Program-made: the position numbers and the translations under genes
Part shown: in pieces, positions 32,369 to 41,341 of the stretch
Layout of the letters: every line of letters starts with the position of its first letter
Position numbering within the stretch: position 1 is the first letter of the stretch
NCBI GenBank assembly: GCA_028277765.1
Contig: JANQFQ010000013.1
Location: 1-64,000 of the forward strand
From: Desulfobacterales bacterium
Lineage (GTDB): Bacteria; Desulfobacterota; Desulfobacteria; Desulfobacterales; SURF-7
DNA: 64,000 bases
Reading direction: 5' to 3'
The notes under the pieces: model-generated
The model's input: the letters and a program-made list of their open reading frames with translations, nothing else
Database searches by the model: none
What the model was told of the DNA's origin: nothing

Positions 32369-33115
32369 TTGGTAAAAATCGGAATAATTGGCGGCTCAGG
32401 GCTTGATGATCCCAAAATACTTGACGACGAAAAAGAGATTACCGCGGATACCCCTTTTGGAAAACCGTCTTCTAGCCTAACAACAGGTAAAATAAACAAT
32501 ATCGATGTTGTACTGATTGCGCGGCATGGAAAGGCTCACAGCTTGAGCCCCTCCCAGGTCAATTACAGGGCAAATATACATGCTTTAAAAGAGCAGGGGG
32601 CAACGCATATAATAGCCACAACCGCCTGCGGGAGCCTTCGTGAAAAAATTGGACGGGGGCATTTTATTATTCTTGATCAGTTTATTGATTTTACTAAACA
32701 TAGAAAAACAACTTTCTTTGAATCGTTTGAAGATGATACCCATCACACACCTATGGCTGAACCTTTTGATCCCATGCTGAGAAAAGCCCTTTTTGAAACA
32801 GCCGGTGATCTGGGGCTTGATGCCCATGAAAAGGGAACCGTTGTAACAATTGAAGGACCCCGGTTCTCAACTAAAGCGGAATCTAATATGTTCAGGATCT
32901 GGGGAGCGGATGTCATCAACATGTCAATAGCGCCAGAGGCTACCCTGGCAAACGAGGCTGGGATCCCTTATGCTGCTGTTGCCATGTCAACCGACTATGA
33001 CTGCTGGAAAGAGGATGAGGAACCTGTATCCTGGGAAGAGATTTTAAAAGTGTTCAATCGTAATGCTGACAAGGTCAAAGCTCTCCTCATAAACGTTATA
33101 CCAAAAATCAGATAA
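32369..33115 (+). CDS. mtnP: S-methyl-5'-thioadenosine phosphorylase
   Basis: 248 aa; [39 protein letters not shown] start. Confidence 0.9.
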   Translation: MVKIGIIGGSGLDDPKILDDEKEITADTPFGKPSSSLTTGKINNIDVVLIARHGKAHSLSPSQVNYRANIHALKEQGATHIIATTACGSLREKIGRGHFIILDQFIDFTKHRKTTFFESFEDDTHHTPMAEPFDPMLRKALFETAGDLGLDAHEKGTVVTIEGPRFSTKAESNMFRIWGADVINMSIAPEATLANEAGIPYAAVAMSTDYDCWKEDEEPVSWEEILKVFNRNADKVKALLINVIPKIR

Positions 33116-33124
33116 GGACCTGAA

Positions 33125-33646
33125 ATGGAAATAAAAAACAAGATAAGAACCGTGCCTGACTGGCCGATTAAGGGAGTCATGTTCCGCGATATAACAACGC
33201 TTCTCCAGGAACCTGAAGTATTCAGAGAAACAATCGACCAGTTTTATGACAGGTACAAAGATATGAAACTCGACAAGATTGTCGGGATAGACGCACGGGG
33301 ATTTATTTTCGGCGCCCCTCTTGCGTATAAAATGAACGTCGGATTTGTCCCTGTCAGAAAGAAAGGGAAGCTTCCATATAAAACCATCAGCGCTGAATAC
33401 GCCCTGGAATACGGAACTGACACAATAGAAATGCACGAGGACGGCATAAAACCAGGCGAAAAGGTACTGATCATCGATGATTTGATTGCCACTGGCGGTA
33501 CGATCGAAGCAGCTGCCCGTTTGGTTGAAAAACTCGGCGGTGACATCGTTGAGCTGGCTTTTGTTGTTGAACTGCCGGACCTAAACGGCAGAGAAAAAAT
33601 ACAAGGTTACAAAATTTTTACCCTAACAGAGTTTGAAGGGGAATAG
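33125..33646 (+). CDS. apt: Adenine phosphoribosyltransferase
   Basis: 173 aa; VLIIDDLIATGGTIEAA PRPP motif, GIDARGFIFGAPLAYK. Confidence 0.96.
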   Translation: MEIKNKIRTVPDWPIKGVMFRDITTLLQEPEVFRETIDQFYDRYKDMKLDKIVGIDARGFIFGAPLAYKMNVGFVPVRKKGKLPYKTISAEYALEYGTDTIEMHEDGIKPGEKVLIIDDLIATGGTIEAAARLVEKLGGDIVELAFVVELPDLNGREKIQGYKIFTLTEFEGE

Positions 33647-33715
33647 GTCAGCACCAATCCGGGTCCCAAAAGCCCGACCTTGTGTGCCCCTGAAAGGGAA
33701 CCCTTAATGGCCCTT

Positions 33716-33916
33716 AAGTGCCTAAAGTTATAAGTTACAAGTGCCTAAAGTTGTGGAATTCTGCCATTTTATTAAAAATCAGAGCGAAGCGAAACATGCA
33801 ATTTGAAAGTTGCAAAGTGCCTATAGTTAAGGATTTTTGCCAATTTTATTATAAGAATGGCGGAGCGAAGTGACACATTAACTTAAGGCACTTGTAACTT
33901 ATAACTTTAGGCACTT
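33716..33916. repeat. Interspersed repeat family A with 37-bp inverted arms (33716-33752 / 33880-33916)
   Basis: aagtgcctaaagttataagttacaagtgcctaaagtt versus its reverse complement, one mismatch; internal degenerate GAGCGAAGYGAMACA units. Confidence 0.85.
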
Positions 33917-33989
33917 AAAAATCATAGCCCATACCCGCCTGGCCCAGGGACCAGGTTTTAACTTTTTAAATAAACAAAGGAGAAAAGCC

Positions 33990-34928
33990 ATGAGACTCTT
34001 AACCCGTTCAGATTTTGATGGTGCTGTTTGTGGAGCACTTCTTTTAGAACTTGGAATCATTGACTCCATTCAGCATGTTCACCCAAAAGACATTCAGGAT
34101 AAAAAAGTTGATGTCACGGAAAACGATATTCTGGCAAACGTCCCTTTTATTGAAGGGTGCGGCCTTTGGTTTGATCATCACGCAAGTGAAAATGAACGGC
34201 TGGTTCTGGAGGGACAGTATAAGGGTGCCTGTGAACCAGCACCCAGCGCCGCACGTGTCGTGTATAACTTTTATGAAGCAGATGAAAAACATGCCGGCAA
34301 ACTGGAGCGTCTCATCCCTCTGGTAGAAATTGCCGACAAAGCAGATTCCGCCCAGTTTACAAAAGAGGAGATCCTTGATCCCCATGGATGGATCATGCTC
34401 TCCTTTATCGCTGATCCGCGTACCGGCCTCGGTTATCACCATTCATATAGAATCAGTAATCTGGAACTGCTGGGAACCCTTCCGGAACTTCTGAGGACAA
34501 AAACCGCGGAAGAGATTCTCGCCTTGCCTGATTTTCAGGAGCGGGTAGAACGATACAAGGAACAGACAGAGAAATACAGACAGTTCATTCTCGACCATTC
34601 AAAGGCCGAAGGGGATGCGATTATCATCGATTTGAGAGGGGTTGACGAAATCCCTAGTGGTAACCGCTTTATCGAATACACCCTCTACCCTGAGCAGAAC
34701 ATCTCCATCCGCCTTGTTGACGGAAAAGACAAGAAGTTCGCCATGGTCTCCGTGGGACATAGCATCATCAACAGGACCTCCTCGGTCGGTGTGGGCTCCA
34801 TTATGCTGCAATACGGTGGCGGCGGACATGACAAGGTCGGCACCTGCCAGGTTTCATACGAAGAAGCTGACAATGTTCTGGCAGAACTCCTGGAAATTAT
34901 TAATGCGAACACAGTGCTTATTAGTTAA
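33990..34928 (+). CDS. DHH-family phosphoesterase
   Basis: 312 aa; TRSDFDGAVCGALL, WFDHHASE, GGGGHDKVGTCQV. Confidence 0.88.
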   Translation: MRLLTRSDFDGAVCGALLLELGIIDSIQHVHPKDIQDKKVDVTENDILANVPFIEGCGLWFDHHASENERLVLEGQYKGACEPAPSAARVVYNFYEADEKHAGKLERLIPLVEIADKADSAQFTKEEILDPHGWIMLSFIADPRTGLGYHHSYRISNLELLGTLPELLRTKTAEEILALPDFQERVERYKEQTEKYRQFILDHSKAEGDAIIIDLRGVDEIPSGNRFIEYTLYPEQNISIRLVDGKDKKFAMVSVGHSIINRTSSVGVGSIMLQYGGGGHDKVGTCQVSYEEADNVLAELLEIINANTVLIS

Positions 34929-34996
34929 TTCTGAAGATCTCATAACAAAATCGGGTCCACAGGGCTCGGTTTTGTTAGCATTAAAAATTAGTTATT

Positions 34997-35165
34997 AAAT
35001 CCGAAGCACGAATATCGAAATCCGAAACAATATCAAATGACCGAAATACAAATTACTGAAACAAAAACGGTGCGTTATCAATGGATGATAAAATTGATGT
35101 TTTAAACATTTGAACATTCTAATTTTGGATATTGTTTCGGATTTCGATATTCGTGCTTCGGATTT
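34997..35165. repeat. Interspersed repeat family C, perfect 38-bp inverted arms (34997-35034 / 35128-35165)
   Basis: aaatccgaagcacgaatatcgaaatccgaaacaatatc and exact reverse complement; right arm abuts the mtaD stop codon. Confidence 0.9.
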
Positions 35166-36467
35166 TTACATAAGCCCCTTCACCTTCTTCATTATCTCCC
35201 CTACATCAACCGTCAACAGTTCACGATCACGTACAACGCATTTCCCCCCAATAACCGCATCCCTCACATCCGAACCTTTTACCGCGTACACGATATGAGA
35301 TACGGGGTTATACATGGGGACCAGGTGGGGCTGATCTGTATTGATCACAATAATGTCCGCCTGCTTCCCGACCTCAATGGAACCAATCTCTTTTTCCAGG
35401 CCAATGGCCCTTGCCCCGTCTATTGTCGCTGATTTAAGAACCGTCTTGGCATCCATGACCGCCGGATCAAGACTAACCACCTTATGGAGTTTTGCCATTG
35501 AATCCATTTCAGAAAACATATCAAGATCATTATTACTGGCACAGCTGTCTGTACCAAGGCCGACCGTAATCCCTGCGTTCAAAAGCTGGTGAACAGGGGC
35601 TGTACCGGATGCCAGTTTCATATTGCTCTCAGGATTATGGGCGATCGTTGCCCCGCTGTCGGCAATCAGAGAGATATCATCATCATCCAGCCATACAGCG
35701 TGAACCAACAGGGTCTTGCTGTCTAGCACTTCAATCCGATCTAGATATGCTATAGATGTTTCATGATGCATAGACTCTATTGGTTCATATTCCCATTTTG
35801 TCTCTGCCGCGTGGATCTGGAACATAAGCCCCAATGAAAGTGCTACTGCTTTTGCATTTTTCAGGGTAGCATTAGAACAGGTATAAGGTGAATGACAGAA
35901 GATGGACGGTTGTATCAGTGGTGTCCTGCCCATCCATTTTTCAACATATTTCACGGCATGACTGATATTATCATCCGGGTTAGGAACACCCGGCGCCGGC
36001 AGATCAATGACACCCTGGCCCAGTATCGCCCGCATACCTATCTCCTGTACTGCCTGGGCAGTGTTATCCTCAAAAAAATAACCATCACAGCAACAGGTGG
36101 TGCCGGAGAGCATCATTTCAGCGCAGGACAAAAGCGCGCCAAGCCTTACATTTTCTGGGTTAATAAATTTTAATTCAGCTGGAAAAATATGGTCATTCAG
36201 CCAGGTCATCAGGGGCAGGTCATCAGCGACCCCCCTGAACAAAGACATGGCAAGATGTGTATGGGTATTCACCAAGCCGGGCATGATAATACCGCCGTCA
36301 GCATTAATAGTATCAGCTGCTTCCGGCAGTGTTTTCCCTTTTTCACCTTTGCCAACAGATTGAATTACCCCGTCTTTAATACAGACAACACCATCTTCAA
36401 TTATATCAAAGTCAGGATTGACAGTAACAATGGTGCCGTTATGGATTACTATATCGTAAGTCATCAA
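35166..36467 (-). CDS. mtaD: Amidohydrolase, 5-methylthioadenosine/S-adenosylhomocysteine deaminase type
   Basis: 433 aa; PGLVNTHTHLAMSLFRG, HAAETKWEYE, GLGTDSCASNNDLDMF. Confidence 0.88.
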   Translation of the reverse strand: MMTYDIVIHNGTIVTVNPDFDIIEDGVVCIKDGVIQSVGKGEKGKTLPEAADTINADGGIIMPGLVNTHTHLAMSLFRGVADDLPLMTWLNDHIFPAELKFINPENVRLGALLSCAEMMLSGTTCCCDGYFFEDNTAQAVQEIGMRAILGQGVIDLPAPGVPNPDDNISHAVKYVEKWMGRTPLIQPSIFCHSPYTCSNATLKNAKAVALSLGLMFQIHAAETKWEYEPIESMHHETSIAYLDRIEVLDSKTLLVHAVWLDDDDISLIADSGATIAHNPESNMKLASGTAPVHQLLNAGITVGLGTDSCASNNDLDMFSEMDSMAKLHKVVSLDPAVMDAKTVLKSATIDGARAIGLEKEIGSIEVGKQADIIVINTDQPHLVPMYNPVSHIVYAVKGSDVRDAVIGGKCVVRDRELLTVDVGEIMKKVKGLM

Positions 36468-36595
36468 GCATTACCTTCCTTAAAATCAGAGGATACTAGT
36501 GTCGTGTGAATAATGAAACGACGTATTTTGGGATAATCGATTTCGATAAAGAGCCTTCTATCTATACATAATACCCAATTGTTACACTTTCTTTA

Positions 36596-36634
36596 TCCAG
36601 TATCTAGCATCAAGCATCTAGTATCAAGTATCAT
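36596..36634. repeat. Family B repeat overlapping 3' end of ABC transporter gene
   Basis: atccagtatctagcatcaagcatctagtatcaagtatca. Confidence 0.6.
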
Positions 36635-38498
36635 GAATACTCACCTTCTGAACATTTCGCCTACTATCCTTTATACTCTCCATCTGTTGCCGCCATGACT
36701 CTGCATACCTCCCCTCCTGTTCCAGCAGTTCTTCATGGGTGCCGGATTCCACGATTCTCCCCTTATCCATCACGTGGATCACATCCGCGTGCATGGCGGT
36801 TGTAAACCGGTGGGTAATAATAATAGCGGTCCGGTCTCTGGCCAGGGTGTGAAACCGATGCAGCCAGTCAGCTTCAGCCCAGGAATCCATGTCGCTGGTC
36901 GGTTCATCCAGGATAATAATCGCCGACTGCCGGATAAAGGCACGCGCCAGCGCGATCCGTTGCCATTCACCCACGCTCAGGTCTGTGCCACCTTCAAACC
37001 ATTTTCCTAAAAGCGTATCATACCCTTCAGGAAGGCTGCGGATAATACTTGCAGCACCAGCATCAATTGCTGCTTGTTCAAGCCCGGTTTGACCATGGTC
37101 AACAGTGATATCACCCAGGTTGATGTTTTCCGTAACCGTGGCATGGTACCTAACCGGTTCCTGAAATAGGATGGTAATCATGTTTCTCAGTTCATCTGTA
37201 TCCATATCCTTCAAATCGATCCCGTCCATATGGATACGCCCTTTGTCTGGGTCATAAAACCGGCAAAGCAGTTTAATCAGGGTGCTCTTCCCTGCGCCGT
37301 TCGCGCCCACAATCGCCAGTGTGCTGCCAGCGTCAATGGTCAGGTTAAATCCGTTCAGGGCAGTCCGCTGACTCAAGGGATAACTGAAATGAATGTTTTC
37401 AAAATAGATTCCTTTTTTCACACTTTCAGGAGGCGCCACCGGTTTTTCCGGAATAGTTATCAGGTTTTCAAGAGATAAAAACTTAAAAAGATCGTCAAGA
37501 AAAAGGGAGTTGCTGTAAATCTCACCAATATTTTCAAGCAGAGTCCGCATCATTCTCTGGCCGTTGTTAAATGCCTGATAAAAAAGGACCAGGTCTCCAA
37601 GGGTGACCAGCCCTTTTACTGCTTTTAACAGCATCCAGAGCATCACACCACAGGTTATTAAAAAAGCAAGACCGCCTGCTGCAATTTCCGCTATTTTTTG
37701 ATCCTTGATCAGGGCCAGATACTCTTTTCGAAGATATTTTCGCAGTTTTATATAGGCTCCCCGAAAATGCTTACCAATATTAAAGACACGGAGTTCAGCA
37801 GCTGTATCCCTGGAGGTAATCAGCCAGTCATAATACCATGTGGCCCGTTCCTTAGGGGTTGTTGCCACCCACCACTGATGAAAACGGAGCTTGTGGTGAA
37901 GGACAATAAAAAAAGCAGGGATAGTACTGATGATCAGGGCTGCCGGAAGCCACAACCCGTAAGGGATTAACACCCCGGCCATGGCAATAAAGGTAATACA
38001 ACTCTGCAGGAGATTCCCCATACCTTCCAAAAGTGCAAGGGGACGATGGTCTGATTCATTCTGTGCTCGGTACAGGTGGTCATAATAGTCAGAACAGTCA
38101 TAATAGGCCATATCCACAGACATGGATTTCTCATGTATCAGACCGCGTACATGGTCTTCGATAAATTCTGACAGCAGCGTCCGGATCCACCCTTCCGCGC
38201 TTTGAAGCACTTCCGTGAACAGGAGAACGCCCCCGAACAGGACCGCAAGGAAAATCACCGGCCGGACATGTTCCATTGCTCCGGGATTGTTCAGCAAAGT
38301 CACCAGGCTGTCAACAATGCATTTGGAAAGATACACAACAAAAACTGGCAGCATGCCCTGTAGGGCCAGCAGAACAACCCATGCAAGGGTCCATTTCGCT
38401 CCCGCGTCCCAGGCCAATGTTATGGCCTTTGACATCATGGGAACCTGGCGGACAAAGCTACCGAGTTTGTTTCTCAGAATATCCTTGTTGTCAGTCAT
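36624..38498 (-). CDS. ABC transporter, fused permease/ATPase (lasso-type RiPP cluster exporter, D-type)
   Basis: 624 aa; TM domain plus GANGAGKST, LSVGEWQR, IILDEPTSDMD. Confidence 0.92.
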   Translation of the reverse strand: MTDNKDILRNKLGSFVRQVPMMSKAITLAWDAGAKWTLAWVVLLALQGMLPVFVVYLSKCIVDSLVTLLNNPGAMEHVRPVIFLAVLFGGVLLFTEVLQSAEGWIRTLLSEFIEDHVRGLIHEKSMSVDMAYYDCSDYYDHLYRAQNESDHRPLALLEGMGNLLQSCITFIAMAGVLIPYGLWLPAALIISTIPAFFIVLHHKLRFHQWWVATTPKERATWYYDWLITSRDTAAELRVFNIGKHFRGAYIKLRKYLRKEYLALIKDQKIAEIAAGGLAFLITCGVMLWMLLKAVKGLVTLGDLVLFYQAFNNGQRMMRTLLENIGEIYSNSLFLDDLFKFLSLENLITIPEKPVAPPESVKKGIYFENIHFSYPLSQRTALNGFNLTIDAGSTLAIVGANGAGKSTLIKLLCRFYDPDKGRIHMDGIDLKDMDTDELRNMITILFQEPVRYHATVTENINLGDITVDHGQTGLEQAAIDAGAASIIRSLPEGYDTLLGKWFEGGTDLSVGEWQRIALARAFIRQSAIIILDEPTSDMDSWAEADWLHRFHTLARDRTAIIITHRFTTAMHADVIHVMDKGRIVESGTHEELLEQEGRYAESWRQQMESIKDSRRNVQKVSIHDT

Positions 38499-39665
38499 TT
38501 ATGATTGATCATATTTATTGGAAAGACGACCTGCCCTGGCCAGCGCCTCTTCCCAGGAAGCAAAATAATCGGGGAATTCTTCAACCAGCATCTGTGCAAT
38601 CATATCGAGTGTTCGACTGCCGTTTATGAGTTCAAGTATGAACCGGTCAATGTTTCCTTCTTTGCTGAGGACAGGTACATTTCTCGCAGACCTTTTTTTT
38701 AATGATGCGGATGTAAGTGGGACACCAAAAAAGGTGGACTGTTTGAATGCCGCCTTAACCGTCTGTGGGTCATGATCATCCAGCACCTCCGTCTTCCATA
38801 GCCAGGTATAATCTTCTCCCACCAGGTTTGCTGACAGGAAAACCTTAACCGTATCATTTATTTCAAACTTAAGCGGTTTTGAAAAAGGGAAAAAACCGCT
38901 TCCGTATACAAGTTCAGGATTGCCCGGAGCGTTACTGATCGAGATTCCGTCTAACACTGTTGAATCAAACCAGAGGGCAAAACCGTGAGCTGTTCCCGTC
39001 TTTTTCATAATCCAGCTCATATCCGCTTCACAATCCACGTTTTTAATTGAAGCATAATCAAAGGTTCCCCAGCATTGGGGTTCAGTGAGCAGATCTTTTG
39101 ACGCCGGCCGTGAATCACTCCAAGAGTTTATCGTAATCTCCAGTCCAGCTTTCATATCGATATCATAATCGTTTTTTGTCCAGGGTATAATAAATTGTTC
39201 ATATATCTTACCGCTATCCACTAAAGCAGCCCACATGGTCTCCTTTTGGGGTATTATGATCCCTCCTGGTTTTAAAAACCGTGTTCTGGCGTCTATAATT
39301 GTCGGCAGGAACTGTTCATACAAAGGTAAAATACCATGGATATCTGCTATGATGATATCCACTTTTTCAGGCAGGTCCACCCTTGTAGATACACCCTGAA
39401 TAAATTCAATCTTGTCAGAGAATCCGTTGTCGTTAGCAATTTCCCGTGCCACCTGGATGGCATCATCCGGTTCGATCGCGTAAACACGCCCCGCCCCGAA
39501 CCGGCATGCCATAAAGGCAAAAATTCCGGTACCTGTGCCGATATCGAGAACCCTGCAGCCTGGAGTAACGGCTTTACGCAATGCTTCCACATACGCATTG
39601 GTCCTGGTTTTATCAGTAATCATGCTGCCGTAACTTGCAACCGTATATCCTGAGACGTTAAACAT
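38499..39665 (-). CDS. Class I SAM-dependent methyltransferase (PRMT-like) with C-terminal PqqD-like extension
   Basis: 388 aa; VLDIGTGTGIFAFMACRFGAGRVYAIEP; C-terminal region resembles small winged-helix/PqqD-type domain; abuts exporter gene. Confidence 0.8.
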   Translation of the reverse strand: MFNVSGYTVASYGSMITDKTRTNAYVEALRKAVTPGCRVLDIGTGTGIFAFMACRFGAGRVYAIEPDDAIQVAREIANDNGFSDKIEFIQGVSTRVDLPEKVDIIIADIHGILPLYEQFLPTIIDARTRFLKPGGIIIPQKETMWAALVDSGKIYEQFIIPWTKNDYDIDMKAGLEITINSWSDSRPASKDLLTEPQCWGTFDYASIKNVDCEADMSWIMKKTGTAHGFALWFDSTVLDGISISNAPGNPELVYGSGFFPFSKPLKFEINDTVKVFLSANLVGEDYTWLWKTEVLDDHDPQTVKAAFKQSTFFGVPLTSASLKKRSARNVPVLSKEGNIDRFILELINGSRTLDMIAQMLVEEFPDYFASWEEALARAGRLSNKYDQS

Positions 39666-39775
39666 ATCATTCTCCTATTTATTTGCCTTCCGATGGCACA
39701 CGGATGACACAGATTCAATGGATCCTCACGGATAAATCATACCATTGGCCTAATCTCTTTTCCCTACGCTCTCCC

Positions 39776-39894
39776 GTCTAATATCCTCTTCAACCTCGTC
39801 GAGAACCGCCTCAAATCAATCAAAATCTTTTGGAAACGAGAGGCTCTTTACAGGGATCTTTGACATTAGGCCAGCAAAAAAATCTATTCTATCA
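39776..39894 (-). pseudogene. Decayed 3' fragment of a second HPr-kinase-like gene
   Basis: Minus strand SDRIDFFAGLMSKIPVKSLSFPKDFD*FEAVLDEVEEDIR, colinear with ADRIDFFAGLMSRIPVKQLSFPKDFERFEDVLDEIERDVR of 40101..41075; in-frame TGA and truncated upstream. Confidence 0.85.
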
Positions 39895-39898
39895 GATC

Positions 39899-39955
39899 GT
39901 AGGTCGGGTTGAGCCGACTTGCCTATGTTGGGTTGAACACCGTAACCCAACCTAC
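39899..39955. repeat. Interspersed repeat (GTAGGTYGGGTT inverted arms), family D
   Basis: gtaggtcgggtt ... aacccaacctac imperfect inverted pair; abuts the kinase fragment. Confidence 0.65.
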
Positions 39956-40100
39956 AAAACAATTATTTACAGAACAGAAAATTCCAAAGGCGAAACCCAA
40001 CAAACGCATTCAACATTCCCACTAAAAAGAAGCGGGATCTCAGTTTCACTCCGACCAGCATCCAGAAACCAGGATCTGTTTTTCCTCTCTGCTCTTCGCC

Positions 40101-41075
40101 CTAAGCTCTTCCCTGCCTAACATCCCTTTCTATCTCATCCAAGACATCTTCAAACCTCTCAAAGTCTTTTGGGAACGAAAGCTGCTTCACCGGAATCCTA
40201 GACATTAGGCCAGCAAAAAAATCTATTCTATCAGCTTTTGCCTGAATATCAAGGGCTGAAAAAGCAGGAGAATTCTGCAGACAGGTGATAATTTTTTTAT
40301 GCCCTTTTAAAGGCCTGATACTGACCCGATCATTCGCAGTCTCCTGTTTTTCAAGAATATAAACTGCCCCTACCGGGCAGGAAGCACCCCGAAATTCTGC
40401 CCAGTCATTTACAAAAGACCTATGTTTTTGCCAGTCCTGATCGATACATTCGTGATGCCTGTTTCCGAACAGGCATTCCGCGGCATCCGGCCAGAGCCTG
40501 AGCTGGGGGTACCCCGGAAAAATATGATACGTGGAAGAGAAGCGGGTAAACGCTGCCACATCATCTGTTATAAAACCTGCCCCTCTTTTTGCCAACCCCC
40601 CTGCCAGGATCGATTTCCCACCCCCTGTGGATGAAGTAAATATTACGGCATTCCCATCCACTTCAACAGCAGATGCGTGGAGTACAGGGGTTCCAGCCAT
40701 TTCCATGTACATGGGGATGACCGCATCAAGAAAATCGATCTCCGCTACGGCCCTGAGGTCATCTATCTCTATAAAACAGACAATCTCTTTTGGACGGATG
40801 ATAAAACATGCTGTCTGCTCGAATTTAATCCAGACTTCATCCTGCCACTGACGTACCTCAACACGATTTTCAGGTGAACCCGGGCTTCTTGCCAAAAGTC
40901 GTGAACTTTCCCACTGGCTGGCCGTCCACGCCGCAACACCACAAAAAATGTCATAGGTAAACTCAGGAGAAGTATTTCCGGAAAGCAACGGGCTGATAAA
41001 CCCGCAAGGAGAGGAAAACGACAGTCCATAGACCTCCCAGGTCCGATTTAAGTTTTCTTGAATGCAGTTATCCAC
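40101..41075 (-). CDS. HPr kinase/phosphorylase C-terminal-domain-like protein of lasso-type RiPP cluster
   Basis: 324 aa; PVLHASAVEVDGNAVIFTSSTGGGKSILAGGLAKRGAGFITDDVAAF P-loop and conserved region. Confidence 0.85.
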   Translation of the reverse strand: MDNCIQENLNRTWEVYGLSFSSPCGFISPLLSGNTSPEFTYDIFCGVAAWTASQWESSRLLARSPGSPENRVEVRQWQDEVWIKFEQTACFIIRPKEIVCFIEIDDLRAVAEIDFLDAVIPMYMEMAGTPVLHASAVEVDGNAVIFTSSTGGGKSILAGGLAKRGAGFITDDVAAFTRFSSTYHIFPGYPQLRLWPDAAECLFGNRHHECIDQDWQKHRSFVNDWAEFRGASCPVGAVYILEKQETANDRVSIRPLKGHKKIITCLQNSPAFSALDIQAKADRIDFFAGLMSRIPVKQLSFPKDFERFEDVLDEIERDVRQGRA

Positions 41076-41135
41076 AGGATGTTTATTTCAGGTTGTTGTG
41101 TTAATGAAGAGTCTTTTTATGCTGAGGGTAATTGT

Positions 41136-41318
41136 TTACGGCATCATCATCATCATCATCATCATTGGTTTTCCACCAGGTGCCATACCGTCCATCATTG
41201 GCCCTGTGGCGCCAAGAGTAAATTCAGTTACAGCACCGTACTTCTCAAGCACAGGGGTATGATACGGTTTCTTTCTGCCGTTAGTTTCTGAATATTCTTT
41301 TTTATATTCATCATTCAT
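41136..41318 (-). CDS. Lasso-type RiPP precursor peptide with Met-rich core
   Basis: 60 aa MNDEYKKEYSETNGRKKPYHTPVLEKYGAVTEFTL|GATGPMMDGMAPGGKPMMMMMMMMP; YxxPxLxxxG leader motif, Thr at -2, Gly at +1, Asp at core position 8; directly downstream of cyclase gene. Confidence 0.85.
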   Translation of the reverse strand: MNDEYKKEYSETNGRKKPYHTPVLEKYGAVTEFTLGATGPMMDGMAPGGKPMMMMMMMMP

Positions 41319-41341
41319 AGTTCTATATTATACAGTTTTTA

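Noticed and set aside
33716-33916. CRISPR array
   Set aside because: Repeats are inverted and few, with no regular spacers and no cas genes in the window.
39776-39894. In-frame TGA in the kinase fragment as selenocysteine
   Set aside because: The TGA aligns with Arg rather than Cys in the intact copy and the fragment is truncated by a repeat, so decay is simpler.
41058-41291. Plus-strand ORF with HHHHHHHH (or I8 in another frame), possible His-rich metal peptide
   Set aside because: It is antisense to the precursor gene; the minus-strand frame carries the YxxPxLxxxG leader and sits in the operon, so the His8/Ile8 tracts are shadow translations of (CAT)8.
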